Assembly (NCBI GenBank): GCA_016838945.1
Contig: JADLKP010000118.1
Coordinates: forward strand, 1-6,916
Origin: Methanobrevibacter sp.
Lineage (GTDB): Archaea; Methanobacteriota; Methanobacteria; Methanobacteriales; Methanobacteriaceae
Length of the DNA stretch: 6,916 bases
Direction: 5' to 3'
Shown here: one piece after another, positions 5,802 to 6,916 of the stretch
Numbering within the stretch: the stretch's first letter is position 1
How the letters are laid out: every line of letters starts with the position of its first letter
Made by a program: the position numbers and the translations under genes
The notes under the pieces: model-generated
Seen by the model: only the letters and a program-made list of their open reading frames with translations
Databases searched by the model: none
What the model was told of the DNA's origin: nothing

Positions 5802-6680
5802 TTACTTATAAATCATTGTTCCTATACCTTCTTTTGTAAAAATCTCAAGAAGCAAGGTGTGCTTGATTCTTCCATCCAATATATGCGCTGATTTAACACC
5901 ATTATTAATAGCTTCAACACATGTTTCAATCTTAGGGATCATACCTCCGGTAATGACTCCTTCTTCAATCAAGGCAGGAATTTCATCAATGTGAATTCTT
6001 TGAATTAATGTGGAAGGATCTTCTGGGTCTCTTAAGACACCTGGAACATCAGTCAATATGATTAATTTTTCTGCATCCATTTCACCAGCAATAGCGCCAG
6101 CTACAGTGTCTGCATTAAGATTTAAGGTAGTGCCATCTTCAGCTATTCCAATAGGGGAAACAACTGGTATGAAATCGTTTTCAGTATACAATTCAAGAAT
6201 TTCAGGTTTGATTTTCTTGATTTCACCCACTAAACCTAAATCTATCTCTTCAATTTCACCGGTTTCCTCATCTTTTATTTTATGGATCTTTTTGCATGCT
6301 TGAATCAATTTATTGTCTTTACCTGACAATCCAACACCTTTTCCATCATGGAAACATATTTGAGAAACTATATCTGTATTTATTTGACCTACGAGAACCA
6401 TCTTTACAATAGCCATAGTCTCTTCATCAGTCACTCTTAATCCTTTGATGAATTTAGGGTCCTTACCTAATTTTTTCATGGATCTGGTGATTTCAGGACC
6501 TCCTCCATGAACTACAATTGGCTGCATACCAACATATTTTAAAAGCACAGTATCTCGTGCAGTGGAAGCCATAGCATCTTCATCCACCATAGCATGGCCC
6601 CCATACTTGATCATGACCTTTTTATTATAAAACTTTTTAATGTAAGGTAGTGCTTCTACCAAAATATTTACTCTTTCCAT
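5802..6680 (-). CDS. argB: N-acetylglutamate kinase (arginine biosynthesis)
   Basis: Phosphorylates N-acetyl-L-glutamate with ATP, the second step of arginine synthesis, in the cytoplasm. It is 292 residues, normal for the hexameric form and longer than the E. coli enzyme (about 258). Motifs of the amino-acid kinase fold are K25 with GG at 27-28, HGGGP 58-62, GLRVTD 80-85 (R82 contacts the substrate), GLSGKDN 117-123, NAD at 189-191, TDVPGV 210-215 and GGMIPK 245-250 (K250 catalytic). An N-terminal helix (residues 4-19) and a C-terminal LLEIF...EGIGTMI resemble the arginine-inhibited Thermotoga type, so feedback inhibition is likely (inference). The ATG at 6680 is supported by GTGAT with a 3-nt spacer. 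No other arginine gene lies within the window. Identity is very secure. Confidence 0.97.
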   Translation of the reverse strand: MERVNILVEALPYIKKFYNKKVMIKYGGHAMVDEDAMASTARDTVLLKYVGMQPIVVHGGGPEITRSMKKLGKDPKFIKGLRVTDEETMAIVKMVLVGQINTDIVSQICFHDGKGVGLSGKDNKLIQACKKIHKIKDEETGEIEEIDLGLVGEIKKIKPEILELYTENDFIPVVSPIGIAEDGTTLNLNADTVAGAIAGEMDAEKLIILTDVPGVLRDPEDPSTLIQRIHIDEIPALIEEGVITGGMIPKIETCVEAINNGVKSAHILDGRIKHTLLLEIFTKEGIGTMIYK

Positions 6681-6683
6681 TGT

Positions 6684-6688
6684 ATCAC
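6684..6688 (-). promoter_or_regulatory. Ribosome-binding site of argB
   Basis: GTGAT on the minus strand pairs with the AUCAC end of the 16S rRNA tail. The 3-nt spacer to ATG is normal for this part of the motif. It overlaps a start-stop ATGTGA (6685-6690). Confidence 0.6.
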
Positions 6689-6710
6689 ATAAATAAGTTA
6701 ATTTGATTAT

Positions 6711-6733
6711 ATTTTTTAAAATGATTTTTTAAA
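6711..6733 (-). promoter_or_regulatory. argB promoter region with a duplicated 10-mer
   Basis: On the minus strand TTTAAAAAAT occurs twice (6724-6733 and 6711-6720), 13 nt apart. The distal copy is well placed as a TATA box, giving a start near 6702 and a leader of about 22 nt. The proximal copy would lie at the initiation region and could be a chance AT repeat or a binding site. Confidence 0.35.
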
Positions 6734-6787
6734 TTCATTAAACTAAATTTCTTAATTAAACAACAATCAATAATTATGTTTATAATA

Positions 6788-6798
6788 CTATATAAAAT
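6788..6798 (+). promoter_or_regulatory. Candidate rightward promoter near the window edge
   Basis: CTATATAAAAT is a good TATA-box match on the plus strand, and transcription would start near 6820. No gene follows within the remaining 96 bases, so it may serve a gene beyond the window, divergent from argB. It could also be chance in AT-rich DNA. Confidence 0.3.
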
Positions 6799-6916
6799 AT
6801 GAGTATTTTAGGATTTTTTAAGGAATTTCAAAAGAATTTAAAAATTCTAACTAGATTAAAAAATTAAAATTAATAGGTAAAATTCAAATTAAAGCATAAA
6901 TTATAATTAAAATGTT

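Noticed and set aside
6685..6690. Minimal start-stop ATGTGA upstream of argB
   Set aside because: It is inside the argB ribosome-binding site and is most simply explained by the GTGAT motif.
6799..6867. 22-codon plus-strand frame (MSILGFFKEF...) at the right edge
   Set aside because: It has no ribosome-binding site and starts right at the TATA-like box, upstream of where transcription would begin.

Overview
The window looks like an AT-rich methanogenic archaeon of the order Methanobacteriales, most likely Methanobrevibacter. The evidence is a secreted adhesin-like protein of the type abundant in that genus, archaeal ribosome-binding sites built on GGTGA, TATA-like boxes about 25 nt upstream of inferred starts, and intergenic T-tract terminators instead of GC-rich hairpins. 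The genus call is my recognition of the protein types, not a database result.

Layout, left to right. Positions 1-199 are non-coding and hold the promoter region of a plus-strand short-chain dehydrogenase/reductase (SDR, 200-943), including an 18-bp perfect palindrome between the TATA box and the ribosome-binding site. The SDR ends in a hairpin plus T-tract and converges on the largest gene (5067-1135, minus strand). That gene encodes a 1310-residue secreted protein. Its parts in order are a signal peptide, an acidic linker, a beta-helix with five GGAI-type repeats, a papain-like (C1A) cysteine protease domain with all catalytic residues present, a lectin-like domain, and six Ig-like repeats ending in a very basic tail. 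Upstream on the same strand lies a 124-residue single-pass membrane protein of unknown function (5640-5266). Further upstream is argB, N-acetylglutamate kinase of arginine biosynthesis (6680-5802). The right edge (6681-6916) holds the argB promoter region and a rightward TATA-like box with no gene inside the window.

The three minus-strand genes each appear to have their own promoter and T-tract terminator, so I read them as separate transcription units. argB is housekeeping metabolism. The protease-adhesin and the small membrane protein are both predicted to face outward, and their adjacency is the only hint that they might work together. The SDR is soluble and probably NADP-linked, with unknown substrate. 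The most noteworthy item is the surface protein that joins an apparently active cysteine protease to adhesin and carbohydrate-binding-like modules. I see no CRISPR array, transposase, tRNA or rRNA.
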